A stretch of DNA of 33,547 nucleotides, taken from assembly GCA_947176775.1 (NCBI GenBank), contig CAMWRY010000008.1:1-33547 (forward strand), given 5' to 3'. The notes below the pieces were generated by a model. The model was not told the DNA's origin. It saw only the letters and a list, made by a program, of their open reading frames with translations, and did not search any database. The position numbers were made by a program, and so were the translations under genes. Shown here one piece after another: positions 24,614-32,518 of the stretch; the stretch's first letter is position 1; each line of letters begins with the position of its first letter. The stretch is from an uncultured Bacteroides sp. Lineage in GTDB: Bacteria; Bacteroidota; Bacteroidia; Bacteroidales; Bacteroidaceae.

Positions 24614-25027
24614 ATGAGGATACAGATTATTAACGGGCCCAATATAAATCTCTTGGGTAAACGTGAACCTTCCATTTACGGTAGTGTGACTTTTGAAGAC
24701 TACTTGGCCGAACTCCGCGAAAGGTATGCGGATGTGCAGATTGATTATTTCCAGTCCAACATTGAGGGAGAATTGATAGACAAAATCCAGCAGGTGGGTT
24801 TTGACGTGGATGGCATCATTCTGAATGCAGGTGCCTATACTCACACGTCCATTGCGCTGCAGGATGCTATCCGTTCGGTCACTTCACCGGTGATTGAGGT
24901 GCATATCTCCAATGTGCATGCCCGTGAGTCTTTTCGGCATGTATCCATGATTTCCTGTGCGTGTAAAGGGGTTATTCTGGGCTTCGGGCTGAACTCTTAC
25001 CGGTTGGCTTTGGAGGCTTTGCGGTAG
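24614..25027 (+). CDS. aroQ: type II 3-dehydroquinate dehydratase
   Basis: Third enzyme of the shikimate pathway; dehydrates 3-dehydroquinate to 3-dehydroshikimate as a dodecamer. It begins MRIQIINGPNINLLGKREPSIYG, the family signature with the catalytic tyrosine loop; FQSNIEGELIDKI, ILNAGAYTHTSIAL and EVHISNVHARESFRH follow, giving the catalytic His. It has 137 residues, the normal size. I start at ATG 24614 because the upstream extension in the ORF track overlaps the promoter and is not family-like. The next gene, pyk, starts 86 bp further on. Confidence 0.96.
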   Translation: MRIQIINGPNINLLGKREPSIYGSVTFEDYLAELRERYADVQIDYFQSNIEGELIDKIQQVGFDVDGIILNAGAYTHTSIALQDAIRSVTSPVIEVHISNVHARESFRHVSMISCACKGVILGFGLNSYRLALEALR

Positions 25028-25113
25028 TGTGGGCTGACGAGGCGGTTTGTGTCCCAATCGTATAATTATAATAGGTGTATAAATAAAATAGGTATATTAA
25101 AGGTAAATAGATT

Positions 25114-26571
25114 ATGTTATTAAAGCAAACGAAGATTGTCGCAACAATTTCCGACCAGCGTTGTGAGGTTGACTTTATTAAGCAGTTGTTTGATGCCGGT
25201 ATGAATGTGGTACGCATGAATACTGCCCATCTTGGCCGCGAGGGAGCCGAGAAGTTGATTAACAATGTGCGTTCGGTGTCCAATCGTATCGCCATCCTGA
25301 TGGATACGAAGGGGCCTGAAGTGCGTACTACCGTTCTTGCCGAACCTATTCCTTTCAAGGCAGGTGACCGCGTGAAGGTAGTGGGCAATCCGGAGCAGGA
25401 GACTACCCGTGAGTGTATCTCGGTTTCGTACCCAAATTTTGTGAAAGATTTGGCTGTGGATGGCCATATCCTGATTGACGACGGTGACTTGGAGCTGGTG
25501 GTAGTGGAGAAGACTTCCGATTACCTGCTTTGCGAGGTACAGAATGAGGCTACTTTGGGTAGCCGCAAGAGTGTCAACGTTCCGGGTGTCCGTATCAATC
25601 TGCCTTCTCTGACTGAGAAGGATCGTACCAATATCCTTTATGCCATTGAGAAGAATATCGATTTCATTGCCCATTCCTTTGTGCGCAACAAGCAGGATAT
25701 TCTGGACATCAAGTCCATCCTTGACGAGCACCACAGCGATATTCGGATTATCGCCAAGATAGAGAATCAGGAGGGTGTGGACAATATCGACGAGATTCTT
25801 GAAGTGGCCGACGGTGTGATGGTGGCACGTGGTGACTTGGGCATAGAAGTGGCGCAAGAGCGCATCCCGGGCATCCAGCGCATTCTGATTAGGAAGTGTA
25901 TCCTTGCCCGTAAGCCGGTTATCGTGGCTACGCAGATGTTGCATACCATGATCTCTAATCCGCGGCCTACCCGTGCGGAGGTGACGGACATTGCCAATGC
26001 CATCTACTATCGTACAGATGCTTTGATGTTGAGCGGTGAGACTGCTTACGGTAAATATCCGGTAGAAGCTGTCCAGACAATGACTAAAGTGGCTGCCCAG
26101 GCTGAAAGGGACAAGTTGTCTGACAATGATATCCGTATTCCGCTGGATGAAAATAGCAACGATGTAACGGCTTTCCTTGCCAAGCAGGCTGTAAAGGCTA
26201 CTACCAAGTTGAAAATCCGTGCCATCATTACGGACAGTTACAGCGGACGTACGGCACGTTATCTGGCCGCTTTCCGCGGTAAGTATCCGGTGTTGGCCAT
26301 CTGCTACAAGGAGAGGACTATGCGCCATCTGGCTCTTTCCTACGGTGTGGAGGCTATCTATATGCCCGAGCTTGCTAATGGGCAGGAGTATTATTTTGCT
26401 GCTTTGCGCCGCCTGCTGAAGGAGGGTAAGTTGTTGCCGACCGACATGGTGGGTTACCTGAGCAGCGGTAAGGAGGGTACGCAGACCTCTTTCCTTGAGA
26501 TAAATGTAGTGGAAGATGCCTTGAAGCATGCCGAGGACAGCGTGTTGCCTAATAGTAACAGATACTTGTAA
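25114..26571 (+). CDS. pyk: pyruvate kinase
   Basis: Last step of glycolysis: phosphoenolpyruvate and ADP to pyruvate and ATP. Seen are KIVATISDQR, ILMDTKGPEVRT, the catalytic IIAKIENQEGVDNIDEIL, VARGDLGIEVAQERIPGIQ and MLSGETAYGKYPVEAV. The N-terminal loop reads MNTAHLG where most enzymes have MNxSHG, a change in the K+/phosphate region worth noting. It has 485 residues and a complete C-terminal regulatory-type domain. An AT-rich leader of 86 bp precedes it, without a clear TAnnTTTG box, so it may be read from the aroQ promoter. Confidence 0.97.
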   Translation: MLLKQTKIVATISDQRCEVDFIKQLFDAGMNVVRMNTAHLGREGAEKLINNVRSVSNRIAILMDTKGPEVRTTVLAEPIPFKAGDRVKVVGNPEQETTRECISVSYPNFVKDLAVDGHILIDDGDLELVVVEKTSDYLLCEVQNEATLGSRKSVNVPGVRINLPSLTEKDRTNILYAIEKNIDFIAHSFVRNKQDILDIKSILDEHHSDIRIIAKIENQEGVDNIDEILEVADGVMVARGDLGIEVAQERIPGIQRILIRKCILARKPVIVATQMLHTMISNPRPTRAEVTDIANAIYYRTDALMLSGETAYGKYPVEAVQTMTKVAAQAERDKLSDNDIRIPLDENSNDVTAFLAKQAVKATTKLKIRAIITDSYSGRTARYLAAFRGKYPVLAICYKERTMRHLALSYGVEAIYMPELANGQEYYFAALRRLLKEGKLLPTDMVGYLSSGKEGTQTSFLEINVVEDALKHAEDSVLPNSNRYL

Positions 26572-26577
26572 CATATA

Positions 26578-26672
26578 GAAGGGGATGTGTCAGAACTATG
26601 ATAGAGCTTATTTAAGCATGTTTTACGGATGCGGATTAGGCGGATTTATCGGATTTCCAACACATCCTCTTC
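26578..26672. repeat. structured intergenic element with CGGAT repeats
   Basis: GAAGGGGATGTGT (26578-26590) pairs with ACACATCCTCTTC (26660-26672), 13 pairs with one G-U. Inside are a small stem GCTTA-TT-TAAGC and four CGGAT copies in about 30 bp, the last three 9 bp apart. It starts right after the pyk stop and may end that transcript, but a U-tract is not clear. Confidence 0.65.
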
Positions 26673-26714
26673 ACTTTCTACTTCTCGATTTTAATTCTCA
26701 ATTCTCTTTCTAAA

Positions 26715-27344
26715 GTGACTATCGACGAATACATACTTCAGCACATTGACGATGAGGGCGACTATCTGAGGGCACTCTATCGAGATACGCATGTCAAGTT
26801 GCTCTATCCCCGTATGGCCTCCGGGCATTTGCAGGGACGTATGCTCAAGATGTTTGTCCGGATGATTCGTCCGCGGCAGGTGCTTGAGATAGGGACGTAT
26901 AGCGGCTACTCCGCCCTTTGCATAGCAGAGGGGTTGCCGGAGGGGAGCATGTTGCACACGTTTGAAATCAACGACGAGCAGGAAGACTTCACGCGTCCGT
27001 GGCTGGAGAACTCTGGCTATGCGGATAAAATCAAATTCTATATCGGCGATGCCTTGGAGCTGGTGCCGCAGTTGGGCTTCACTTTCGACCTTGCCTTCAT
27101 TGACGGGGATAAGCGCAAGTACATCGACTACTATGAGATGGTGCTTGCCCGTCTGTCCGACGGTGGGTATATCATTGCCGACAACACGCTGTGGGACGGG
27201 CATGTGCTGGAGGAGCAACCTCGTCATACGGACTTGCAGACTATCGGCATCAAGGCTTTCAATGACTTGGTGGCGCAGGATGCGCGTGTGGAGAAGGTCA
27301 TTCTGCCGCTTCGTGACGGGTTGACGATTATCCGCAAGAAGTAG
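26715..27344 (+). CDS. class I SAM-dependent O-methyltransferase
   Basis: Cation-dependent O-methyltransferase (caffeoyl-CoA/catechol type) of 209 residues. The SAM-binding motif is VLEIGTYSGYSALCIAEGLP (about 58-77); TFEINDEQ, IGDALELV and FIDGDKRKYIDYYE carry the nucleotide and metal-binding acidic residues, and IIADNTLWDGHV holds another metal ligand. The start is GTG at 26715, preceded by an AT-rich region with no Shine-Dalgarno sequence. It converges on the LolC/E-like gene (29-bp gap). The methyl acceptor cannot be told from sequence. Confidence 0.92.
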   Translation: MTIDEYILQHIDDEGDYLRALYRDTHVKLLYPRMASGHLQGRMLKMFVRMIRPRQVLEIGTYSGYSALCIAEGLPEGSMLHTFEINDEQEDFTRPWLENSGYADKIKFYIGDALELVPQLGFTFDLAFIDGDKRKYIDYYEMVLARLSDGGYIIADNTLWDGHVLEEQPRHTDLQTIGIKAFNDLVAQDARVEKVILPLRDGLTIIRKK

Positions 27345-27373
27345 CAGTAGCTTATACTATATGTATATCACTT

Positions 27374-28606
27374 TTATTTCTTCAGCAGTCTCTTGCTGAG
27401 GTACCTCACCGGGTACCATACGGAGAGGAAGCCTATGGCGATGACCGTAACGAATACCAGCACGATGTCCGTGGTATGCACACTCACCGGATAGGCGTCG
27501 ACCACGAAGTTTCCGTTGCCTCCTCCCAATGAAATCAGGCCGAAACGTTGTTGCAGAAAGCACAGCAGTAGCCCTAAGACGATGCCGGCGAGGGCGCCGG
27601 AGATGGAAATCATCCGTCCTTCGAACAGAAAGATGCGTGCTATGAGGCGGTCGTCGGCACCCAGGTTGCGTAGTGTTGCCACATCCTCGCGCTTGTCCAG
27701 TATCAACATGGAGAGTGAGCCGATGACGTTGAAGCAGGCAATGGCTAGGATGAAGGTGAGGAAGAGGTAGGAGATGAACTTTTCTATCTCCATGATGCGG
27801 AATACATCGGCTTGCTGCTGGTAGCGGTCCTGTACGATGAAGCGGTTGCCCAGAAGGTTTTCAATCTTCCTTTGCGTGGAGTTGATGTCGGCATTAGGTT
27901 TCAGTTTCAGCTCAATGGCCGAGACTTCCGTGTCGTAACGGAACAGGCGCCGGGCAAAGCTGAGGGAGGTGAGTATGTAGCGCGAGTCGTACTTCTGCTG
28001 GTTGACGGCAAAAACGGCACCGGGCGAGAATAGATACTCCCGGTTGAAGGCCGCTGTGGGGTTGGCGATGTTTATCCGCACGTTCCGCTTGGGGGCATAG
28101 ACCTGCAAAGGGTCTACGAACTGGAGACCGGTGCCTAATTCGGAGATAAGTTCCACGCCCAAGAAGCCGTAATCCACTACAGAGTCGTTCAGGATGAACT
28201 TTCCCGTTCCGTAGAGCAGGCTGTCGATGGAGGTCAGTTGCTCGAAGTTCTCTTCCACTCCCTTGATGACGGCCATAGCTTGGCGGTCCTTGTACTGCAC
28301 CATGGCATTCTCTTCCAGTGTTTCGGTCCACACGTCAATCTCGGGCAGAGTCCGAACCTGCTCGATGCGTGGGTCCTGTGGGTCGAACACCTTGCCTTCG
28401 CGGATGGTGATTTTCAGTTCCGGGTCGAAGGCGGTGAAGAAGCCGGCTACCATGTCCTGAAATCCATTGAACACGGACAGGGTGCACACCAGTGCCAAGG
28501 TGGCCAGTGCCACTCCGCACACCGAGATGCCGGAGATGATGTTGATGGCATTGTGCTTCTTCTTGGAGAAGAGGTAACGCCGGGCTATGAAGAAGGGAAA
28601 GTTCAT
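27374..28606 (-). CDS. LolC/LolE-type FtsX-like ABC transporter permease
   Basis: Inner-membrane permease of 410 residues. It begins with the LolC/E signature FFIARRYLFSKKKHNAINIISGISVCGVALATLALVCTLSVFNGFQ, then a periplasmic domain of about 220 residues, then three membrane helices with the FtsX region (ACFNVIGSLSMLILDKREDVATLRNLGA). With a LolD ATPase, encoded elsewhere, it would extract lipoproteins from the inner membrane. It is 22 bp downstream of rbfA, an arrangement common in Bacteroidota. Only one permease gene is seen, so it may work as a homodimer. Confidence 0.9.
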   Translation of the reverse strand: MNFPFFIARRYLFSKKKHNAINIISGISVCGVALATLALVCTLSVFNGFQDMVAGFFTAFDPELKITIREGKVFDPQDPRIEQVRTLPEIDVWTETLEENAMVQYKDRQAMAVIKGVEENFEQLTSIDSLLYGTGKFILNDSVVDYGFLGVELISELGTGLQFVDPLQVYAPKRNVRINIANPTAAFNREYLFSPGAVFAVNQQKYDSRYILTSLSFARRLFRYDTEVSAIELKLKPNADINSTQRKIENLLGNRFIVQDRYQQQADVFRIMEIEKFISYLFLTFILAIACFNVIGSLSMLILDKREDVATLRNLGADDRLIARIFLFEGRMISISGALAGIVLGLLLCFLQQRFGLISLGGGNGNFVVDAYPVSVHTTDIVLVFVTVIAIGFLSVWYPVRYLSKRLLKK

Positions 28607-28628
28607 GGGAAGAGAGGGACCCCTGTCG

Positions 28629-28961
28629 CTATTTCAACAGTTCGTCGATTCGTTCCAGATAGTCCAGCGAGTCGTCCACGAAGAACTTCAGTTCGGGGAT
28701 GATGCGCAGCTGATGACGCACACGGGTGCCCAGCTCGAAGCGTATGGACTTCATGTTCCCATTGATGTTCTTGACGATTTCTTCGCTCCTCTCCGAGGGG
28801 AATATGCTGAGGTAGGCCCGTGCTACGCTCATGTCGGGGCTGATGCGCACGGCGCTGACGGAAATCAGTATGCCGGGCATGGACTTGGTTTGCAACAAGA
28901 AGATGTCACTCAGTTCCTTCTGCAGGAGTCGGGCTATTTTATTCTGTCTGGTGGTTTCCAT
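28629..28961 (-). CDS. rbfA: 30S ribosome-binding factor RbfA
   Basis: Small KH-type protein of 110 residues needed for late maturation of the 16S rRNA 5' end. It begins METTRQNKIARLLQKELSDIFL, then ISVSAVRISPDMSVARAYLSIFP, and ends with the LRIIPELKFFVDDSLDYLERIDELL typical of the family. It is full length, and is cotranscribed with the LolC/E-like permease. Confidence 0.96.
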   Translation of the reverse strand: METTRQNKIARLLQKELSDIFLLQTKSMPGILISVSAVRISPDMSVARAYLSIFPSERSEEIVKNINGNMKSIRFELGTRVRHQLRIIPELKFFVDDSLDYLERIDELLK

Positions 28962-28999
28962 ACTGTCTGTTTTGGGGTTTAGAACCTGTTTTCGCGAAG

Positions 29000-29007
29000 C
29001 AAAGTTA
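29000..29007 (-). promoter_or_regulatory. -7 box of rbfA unit
   Basis: On the minus strand this reads TAACTTTG, a perfect -7 box 38 bases ahead of the rbfA start; a -33 box is weak. Confidence 0.5.
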
Positions 29008-29108
29008 CTGAAATATATCGTTCAGCCGGCTGTTTCTCACTTTTTTTTCTTTCTTTTCCACGGTCTTTTTATCGAATCGCGGTTGCCTGCCATGAAAAGG
29101 CTGTCCCC

Positions 29109-29171
29109 AGGCTGCGGATATGCGTTCCCCAGTCGGGAACAGACGTTCCAAGGCAGCGGATATCTGTTCCC
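29109..29171. repeat. 21-bp degenerate tandem repeat (3 units)
   Basis: Three 21-bp units can be lined up at 29109, 29130 and 29151, all ending in GTTCC. The first and third are close copies: AGGCNGCGGATAT (apart from one base) then GTTCCC; the middle one is diverged. It lies between the sirtuin stop and the rbfA promoter. A 60-residue minus-strand ORF across it simply shows a 7-residue period and is not a gene. Confidence 0.65.
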
Positions 29172-29231
29172 AGGCTTGGGGTGGCACTCGCCATTTGCTC
29201 TTTTCACTTTTACTGCGGATACTGTGGCACT

Positions 29232-29981
29232 TTATAGCTTGTGCTTTACAGCATTATGCTCAGTGCTCGTCGGGCCGTCTGCCTGTGCGGCAAGCAGAGT
29301 CTTCAGCTCCTTCACCCCTTCTGATGCGCCCTTCCGGATGACATGTATCGGCCGTACGATGTGCGTGTCCACAGGTTTGGGGTCTATCAGATACACCTCT
29401 GCCTCGCGAGGCACATAGTGTAGTAACCCTGCTGCTGGGTAGACGTTCATCGATGTACCGATGATGACAAAGATGTCCGCCTTCTCCACATACTTGATGG
29501 CAGTCTCAATCTCTGGCACCGCTTCGCCGAACCACACGATGAATGGGCGGAGTTGTGAGCCGTCGCCGGCCTTGTCCCCCAGCTTCACTTCATACTCCTC
29601 CGTTTTCAACTCCTTGACAAAATGTGGGTTATAAGGGTCACGGCTGGAACAAACCTTCGTCAGCTCTCCATGCAGATGTATCACTTGCGTGCTTCCTGCC
29701 CGTTCGTGCAGGTTGTCTACGTTCTGGGTGACCACTGTCACTTGGTACTCCTTCTCCAAATCGGCAATTCCCAAATGTCCGGCATTCGGCGCCACATCGA
29801 GCAATTGCCTGCGGCGTTCGTTGTAGAAGCGGATGACCAGTTCCGGATTACGTGCATACCCCTCGGGAGTGGCTACCTGTTCCACCGGGTACTTGTCCCA
29901 CAGTCCGCCGGCATCGCGGAAGGTGCTGATGCCACTTTCGGCGCTCATACCGGCGCCCGACAATACGACCAAATTCTTCAT
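29232..29981 (-). CDS. SIR2-family NAD-dependent protein deacylase (sirtuin)
   Basis: Removes acyl groups from lysines using NAD+. It starts MKNLVVLSGAGMSAESGISTFRD (NAD-binding GAG), followed by VVTQNVDNLHERAGS, the catalytic His in VIHLHGEL, IVWFGEAVP and FVIIGTSMNVYPAAGL. About 249 residues. The zinc module normally holds four Cys; after HLHGEL only one Cys is seen (KVCSSRD), so structural zinc is probably absent. I use ATG 29981; the upstream 46 residues in the ORF track cross the promoter. It is encoded alone between the FKBP genes and rbfA. Confidence 0.93.
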   Translation of the reverse strand: MKNLVVLSGAGMSAESGISTFRDAGGLWDKYPVEQVATPEGYARNPELVIRFYNERRRQLLDVAPNAGHLGIADLEKEYQVTVVTQNVDNLHERAGSTQVIHLHGELTKVCSSRDPYNPHFVKELKTEEYEVKLGDKAGDGSQLRPFIVWFGEAVPEIETAIKYVEKADIFVIIGTSMNVYPAAGLLHYVPREAEVYLIDPKPVDTHIVRPIHVIRKGASEGVKELKTLLAAQADGPTSTEHNAVKHKL

Positions 29982-30011
29982 AATTCTCTCCTTTCTTTGA
30001 TTAAAGCAAGG

Positions 30012-30019
30012 CAAATATA
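30012..30019 (-). promoter_or_regulatory. -7 box of the sirtuin gene
   Basis: Minus strand TATATTTG, 30 bases ahead of the start; TTTG lies 23 bp further upstream (30043-30046), slightly wider than usual. Confidence 0.55.
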
Positions 30020-30093
30020 CGGAGAAAGTCCAAGTTACGGCACAAATAAGAAAAATTAAATGCCCAAAAGCCTTGTCATTCAAATAAAAGACG

Positions 30094-30101
30094 TACTTTT
30101 G
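30094..30101 (+). promoter_or_regulatory. -7 box of the FKBP pair
   Basis: TACTTTTG matches TAnnTTTG; CTTG (30072-30075) lies 18 bp upstream as a possible -33 box. It is divergent from the sirtuin promoter. Confidence 0.6.
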
Positions 30102-30163
30102 CCATTCGTAAATTTGCAATGGACTGGAAAAGAAACCAATCCGGTCGTCAACAAGAATACTTT

Positions 30164-30757
30164 ATGGATAAATTCAGTTATGCTATCGGCCTTGGAATAG
30201 GTCAGAATCTTTTAAGCATGGGTGCCAAAGGCATTGCAGTAGAAGACTTTGCACAAGCTATCAAAGACGTTTTAGAAGGCAACCAGACAGTCATCAGTCA
30301 TACGGAAGCTCGCGACATTGTTAACAAGTACTTTGCCGAACTTGAGGAGAAGATGAACGCTGCCAACATAGAAGCCGGCAAGAAATTCCTGGAAGAAAAC
30401 AAGCAACGCTCGGGCGTAGTTACCTTGCCCAGCGGACTCCAGTACGAAGTCATCAACGAAGGAACCCCGGGCCGCTACGCCACAGCCGCCGACCAGGTGC
30501 AATGCCACTATGAAGGCACGCTGATAGACGGAACCCTCTTCGACAGCTCCATCAAGCGCGGACAGCCGGCCACCTTCGGCGTAAGTCAAGTGATTCCCGG
30601 TTGGGTAGAAGCCCTGCAGCTGATGCCCGAAGGCGCCAAATGGAAACTCTACATTCCCAGCGACCTGGCATACGGTGCACAGGGAGCCGGTGAGATGATT
30701 CCTCCTTATAGCACATTGATATTCGAGGTCGAGTTACAGAAAATCTTATCTAAATAA
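30164..30757 (+). CDS. FKBP-type peptidyl-prolyl isomerase, no signal peptide
   Basis: Prolyl isomerase of 197 residues. The N-terminal FKBP_N dimerisation region (DKFSYAIGLGIGQNLLSMG) and a long helix are followed by the catalytic FKBP domain (VQCHYEGTLIDGTLFDSS, QVIPGWVEALQLMPEGAKWKLYIPSDLAYG). No export signal is seen, unlike the next gene, so it should be cytoplasmic. I start at ATG 30164 because the domain begins there; ATG 30119 would add 15 residues and leave a leader of about ten bases. It is 20 bp upstream of the second FKBP, its likely paralogue. Confidence 0.88.
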   Translation: MDKFSYAIGLGIGQNLLSMGAKGIAVEDFAQAIKDVLEGNQTVISHTEARDIVNKYFAELEEKMNAANIEAGKKFLEENKQRSGVVTLPSGLQYEVINEGTPGRYATAADQVQCHYEGTLIDGTLFDSSIKRGQPATFGVSQVIPGWVEALQLMPEGAKWKLYIPSDLAYGAQGAGEMIPPYSTLIFEVELQKILSK

Positions 30758-30777
30758 ATAAAACAAGTAAAAGCAAA

Positions 30778-31644
30778 ATGAAAAAAGTAACATTTCTCAT
30801 GGCTCTTGCAGTAGCTGCCGGCATGGCATCTTGTACTGCTCAAAGTCCGAAAGCCGATTTGAAGACGGACATCGACTCATTGTCTTACGCTATCGGTATG
30901 GCACGTACAGAAGGTCTGGACCAATACCTTGCACAACAGGGTATCGATTCTACTCAGATGGCGGACTTCCTGAGAGGTTTCAACGAAGGTGCAACCAAAA
31001 TTAGCGAGAAAGATGTAGCCTATATGGCTGGTATGCAGATAGGCCAGATGGTCAGCAAGCAATGGGTAGATGGCTTCAACCAGCAAATCTTCGGCGGTGA
31101 CTCTACACAGACCATCAGCCGCGAAAACCTGCTTGCTGGTTTCATTGCCGGTGTTGTACGCAAAGGCGGTGCCATGGATATGATGCAGGCACAAGACTAC
31201 ATGCGCACTCAGATGGATGCCATCAAAGAAAAAGCCACTGCCGAGAAATACGCCGATAACAAGGCTGCCGGTGAAAAGTTCCTGGCCGAGAACAAGACCA
31301 AAGAAGGCGTAGTGACTACTCCGAGCGGCCTGCAATACAAAATCATCACTAAGGGCAACGGAGAAATCCCTGCCGACAGTAGCAAGGTGAAAGTGAACTA
31401 CAAAGGTACGCTGATTGACGGAACCGAATTTGACAGTTCTTACAAGCGCAACGAACCCACTACCTTCCGTGCCAACCAGGTAATCAAAGGCTGGACAGAG
31501 GCTCTCACCATGATGCCCGTAGGCTCCAAGTGGGAACTCTACATCCCCTACGACTTGGCATACGGTTCAAGAGAAACCGGTGCTCAAATCAAGCCCTTCT
31601 CTACACTGATTTTCGAAGTAGAACTGCTGGGTATCGAAAAGTAA
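30778..31644 (+). CDS. FKBP-type peptidyl-prolyl isomerase lipoprotein
   Basis: Envelope prolyl isomerase of 288 residues resembling FkpA/Mip. The signal is MKKVTFLMALAVAAGMASC with lipidated Cys19. Then comes the FKBP_N region (LKTDIDSLSYAIGMARTEG), a long charged helix (about 140-170) and the FKBP domain (VKVNYKGTLIDGTEFDSS, QVIKGWTEALTMMPVGSKWELYIPYDLAYG). It is the exported partner of the preceding cytoplasmic FKBP, 20 bp upstream, and the two share a terminator. It likely helps fold periplasmic or outer-membrane proteins. Confidence 0.94.
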   Translation: MKKVTFLMALAVAAGMASCTAQSPKADLKTDIDSLSYAIGMARTEGLDQYLAQQGIDSTQMADFLRGFNEGATKISEKDVAYMAGMQIGQMVSKQWVDGFNQQIFGGDSTQTISRENLLAGFIAGVVRKGGAMDMMQAQDYMRTQMDAIKEKATAEKYADNKAAGEKFLAENKTKEGVVTTPSGLQYKIITKGNGEIPADSSKVKVNYKGTLIDGTEFDSSYKRNEPTTFRANQVIKGWTEALTMMPVGSKWELYIPYDLAYGSRETGAQIKPFSTLIFEVELLGIEK

Positions 31645-31667
31645 GGCCGATAATAGAATAATAAGGT

Positions 31668-31715
31668 AATGGGGTGATAAATCGGTAAAATGATATTACC
31701 GTTTGTCATCCCATT
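31668..31715 (+). terminator. hairpin terminator after the FKBP pair
   Basis: AATGGGGTGATAAATCGGTAA pairs with TTACCGTTTGTCATCCCATT (about 20 pairs, two G-U, one bulged base) around a 7-base loop, starting 23 bases past the stop and followed by CTCTATTTTCC. The 31716-31830 stretch beyond is very pyrimidine-rich and holds no gene. Confidence 0.75.
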
Positions 31716-31855
31716 CTCTATTTTCCACTATCCTATCCTTTTGTTCTTCTCCATCACTTTGTCACATAATCATTTCCTCTCTTCATTTTCTTTTTCTTTT
31801 CCTCTCTTTTATTTATTTTCTTGTCCGTTTTCATAGATAAATTAAAATAAAGCCC

Positions 31856-31863
31856 TATATTTG
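31856..31863 (+). promoter_or_regulatory. -7 box of the Lrp/AsnC gene
   Basis: TATATTTG matches the -7 box, 42 bases before the ATG. No TTTG is seen 19-21 bp upstream. Confidence 0.55.
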
Positions 31864-31905
31864 CTTACTATTTGATAACAACAAGAATTTTACTTATTTA
31901 CGATT

Positions 31906-32370
31906 ATGGAAAAAATAGATAATCTTGACCGACAGATTTTGGAAATCATCTCTCAGAATGCCCGTATTCCTTTCAAGGACGTAGCAGCAGAATGCGGTGT
32001 GTCACGTGCGGCTATCCATCAACGTGTGCAGCGCTTGATTGACCTCGGAGTCATTGTAGGCTCAGGCTATCATGTGAATCCTAAATCACTCGGGTACAGA
32101 ACCTGTACTTACGTAGGAATCAAATTGGAGAAAGGCTCCATGTACAAGACGGTAGTTGCCGAACTGAGCAAGATTCCCGAAGTTGTAGAATGTCATTTCA
32201 CCACAGGCCCATACACTATGCTGACCAAGGTGTATGCCCGTGACAACGAGCATCTGATGGACTTGTTGAACAATAAAATGCAGGAGATTTCAGGCGTGAC
32301 CGCTACCGAGACACTGATTTCTCTGGAGCAGAGTATCAAGAAAGAGATTCCTATTTGTCCGGAGAAATAA
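31906..32370 (+). CDS. Lrp/AsnC-family transcriptional regulator
   Basis: DNA-binding regulator of 154 residues that senses amino acids or related small molecules. The N-terminal winged helix is typical: MEKIDNLDRQILEIISQNARIPFKDVAAECGVSRAAIHQRVQRL, with a helix-turn-helix at about 24-45. The C-terminal RAM ligand and oligomerisation domain starts near 65 (TYVGIKLEKGSMYKTVVAEL; VVECHFTTGPYTMLTKVYA). The full family length is present. It has its own promoter; which genes it controls is not visible. Confidence 0.95.
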   Translation: MEKIDNLDRQILEIISQNARIPFKDVAAECGVSRAAIHQRVQRLIDLGVIVGSGYHVNPKSLGYRTCTYVGIKLEKGSMYKTVVAELSKIPEVVECHFTTGPYTMLTKVYARDNEHLMDLLNNKMQEISGVTATETLISLEQSIKKEIPICPEK

Positions 32371-32411
32371 GAGAATCTGAAGTTGAGCCTTGCAAAACTT
32401 TGATAAAATTA

Positions 32412-32487
32412 ACCCGGTTACAAATAGTCTGTTCACTTGAGTTGCTATTAGAGATTCCTTAGCGTTGAACATTTGCAGTAACCGGGT
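32412..32487 (+). other. nested hairpin element between lrp-type and DUF4491 genes
   Basis: ACCCGGTTAC (32412-32421) pairs perfectly with GTAACCGGGT (32478-32487); inside, TGTTCA (32430-32435) pairs with TGAACA (32466-32471). A T-rich run (GTTGTCCTTTTAT) follows, so it could be a large terminator, or a leader element of the DUF4491 gene, which starts 31 bp later and has no clear promoter of its own. Confidence 0.65.
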
Positions 32488-32518
32488 GTTGTCCTTTTAT
32501 AACTAATAACGAGCAACA

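Noticed and set aside
25120-26574. 484-residue minus-strand ORF
   Set aside because: Shadow of pyruvate kinase.
29005-29187. 60-residue minus-strand ORF upstream of rbfA
   Set aside because: Shows a 7-residue period that mirrors the 21-bp DNA repeat; no sign of being a gene.
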